This document shows, one piece after another, positions 63,901-64,000 of a DNA stretch of 64,000 bases. The position numbers and the translations under genes are program-made. This DNA is from Pseudomonas sp. RIT-PI-AD (GTDB taxonomy: Bacteria > Pseudomonadota > Gammaproteobacteria > Pseudomonadales > Pseudomonadaceae). How positions within the stretch are numbered: position 1 is the stretch's first letter; each line of letters begins with the position of its first letter. Location of the stretch: NCBI RefSeq assembly GCF_025642785.1, contig NZ_JANZKU010000006.1, forward strand, positions 1 through 64,000, given 5' to 3'. The notes below the pieces were generated by a model, which saw nothing but the letters and a program-made list of their open reading frames with translations, did not search any database and was not told where the DNA came from.

Positions 63901-64000
63901 CGCCCAGGGCCTCGCCCCGGGACGCCGGATAGCCCGGAAAGGGCCGCGTCTCTCTGGGATCGGCGAGGCCAGGTGTCCCTTGGACGCGGCGACCTCGCCC

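Overview
The window is GC-rich chromosomal DNA from a gammaproteobacterium of the genus Pseudomonas, probably the P. aeruginosa / nitroreducens / citronellolis side of the genus. The evidence is gene order. Both ends follow, from memory, the P. aeruginosa order: yacG-coaE-pilDCB/pilA-nadC-DUF1631-ampDE-MCP at the left, and speC, a piuB-like reductase, dppFDCBA, an OprD porin, a second dppA, SIMPL and roxSR at the right. In PAO1 the MCP gene and speC are neighbours. Here about 30 kb lies between them. I saw no tRNA, rRNA, CRISPR array, insertion sequence or integrase gene.

Layout. 1-6.1 kb: type IV pilus assembly genes (pilD, pilC, pilB on the minus strand) divergent from an AT-rich pilin cassette (pilA plus a TfpX/TfpZ-type accessory gene) with a sigma-54 promoter. 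6.1-13.4 kb: nadC, a large DUF1631 protein, ampD-ampE (peptidoglycan recycling and beta-lactamase control) and a chemoreceptor. 13.6-27.8 kb: a stand-alone PTS enzyme I fused to a degenerate EIIA, a TatD nuclease, AsmA, a secreted EddB-like nuclease, release factor 3, a four-gene OpuC-type compatible-solute ABC transporter, and zapE.

27.8-36.4 kb: an eight-gene plus-strand operon I cannot match to a described pathway. It encodes a TauE/SafE carrier, an HpaB-type flavin monooxygenase, a Rieske oxygenase, a diaminobutyrate-type aminotransferase, a lysine/ornithine N-hydroxylase, a DAO-family oxidase, a PaiB-like FMN-binding protein and a tautomerase. Four redox enzymes around an aminotransferase suggest a small nitrogen-containing metabolite, made or degraded. 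36.4-41.7 kb: a convergent minus-strand operon (FAD oxidoreductase, IlvD/Edd-type dehydratase, GntR regulator, MFS carrier) with a similar candidate operator in front of its first and last genes. 41.8-43.5 kb: a secreted di-heme cytochrome c.

44-48.1 kb: ornithine decarboxylase speC and a PepSY/flavodoxin/FNR membrane reductase. 48.1-51.2 kb: a compact minus-strand locus with a 60-residue leader-plus-core-like peptide, two unrecognised helical proteins and a 2-oxoglutarate/Fe(II) (PhyH) oxygenase, preceded by a perfect 18-bp inverted repeat. I regard it as a candidate undescribed RiPP-like peptide-modification system. 51.7-60.9 kb: the dipeptide uptake system (DppF, D, C, B, two DppA binding proteins and an OprD/OpdP porin). 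61.1-63.9 kb: a SIMPL-domain protein and the redox-sensing two-component pair RoxS/RoxR.

Start codons were chosen from ribosome-binding sites and known family N-termini. They are often shorter than the longest open frame.
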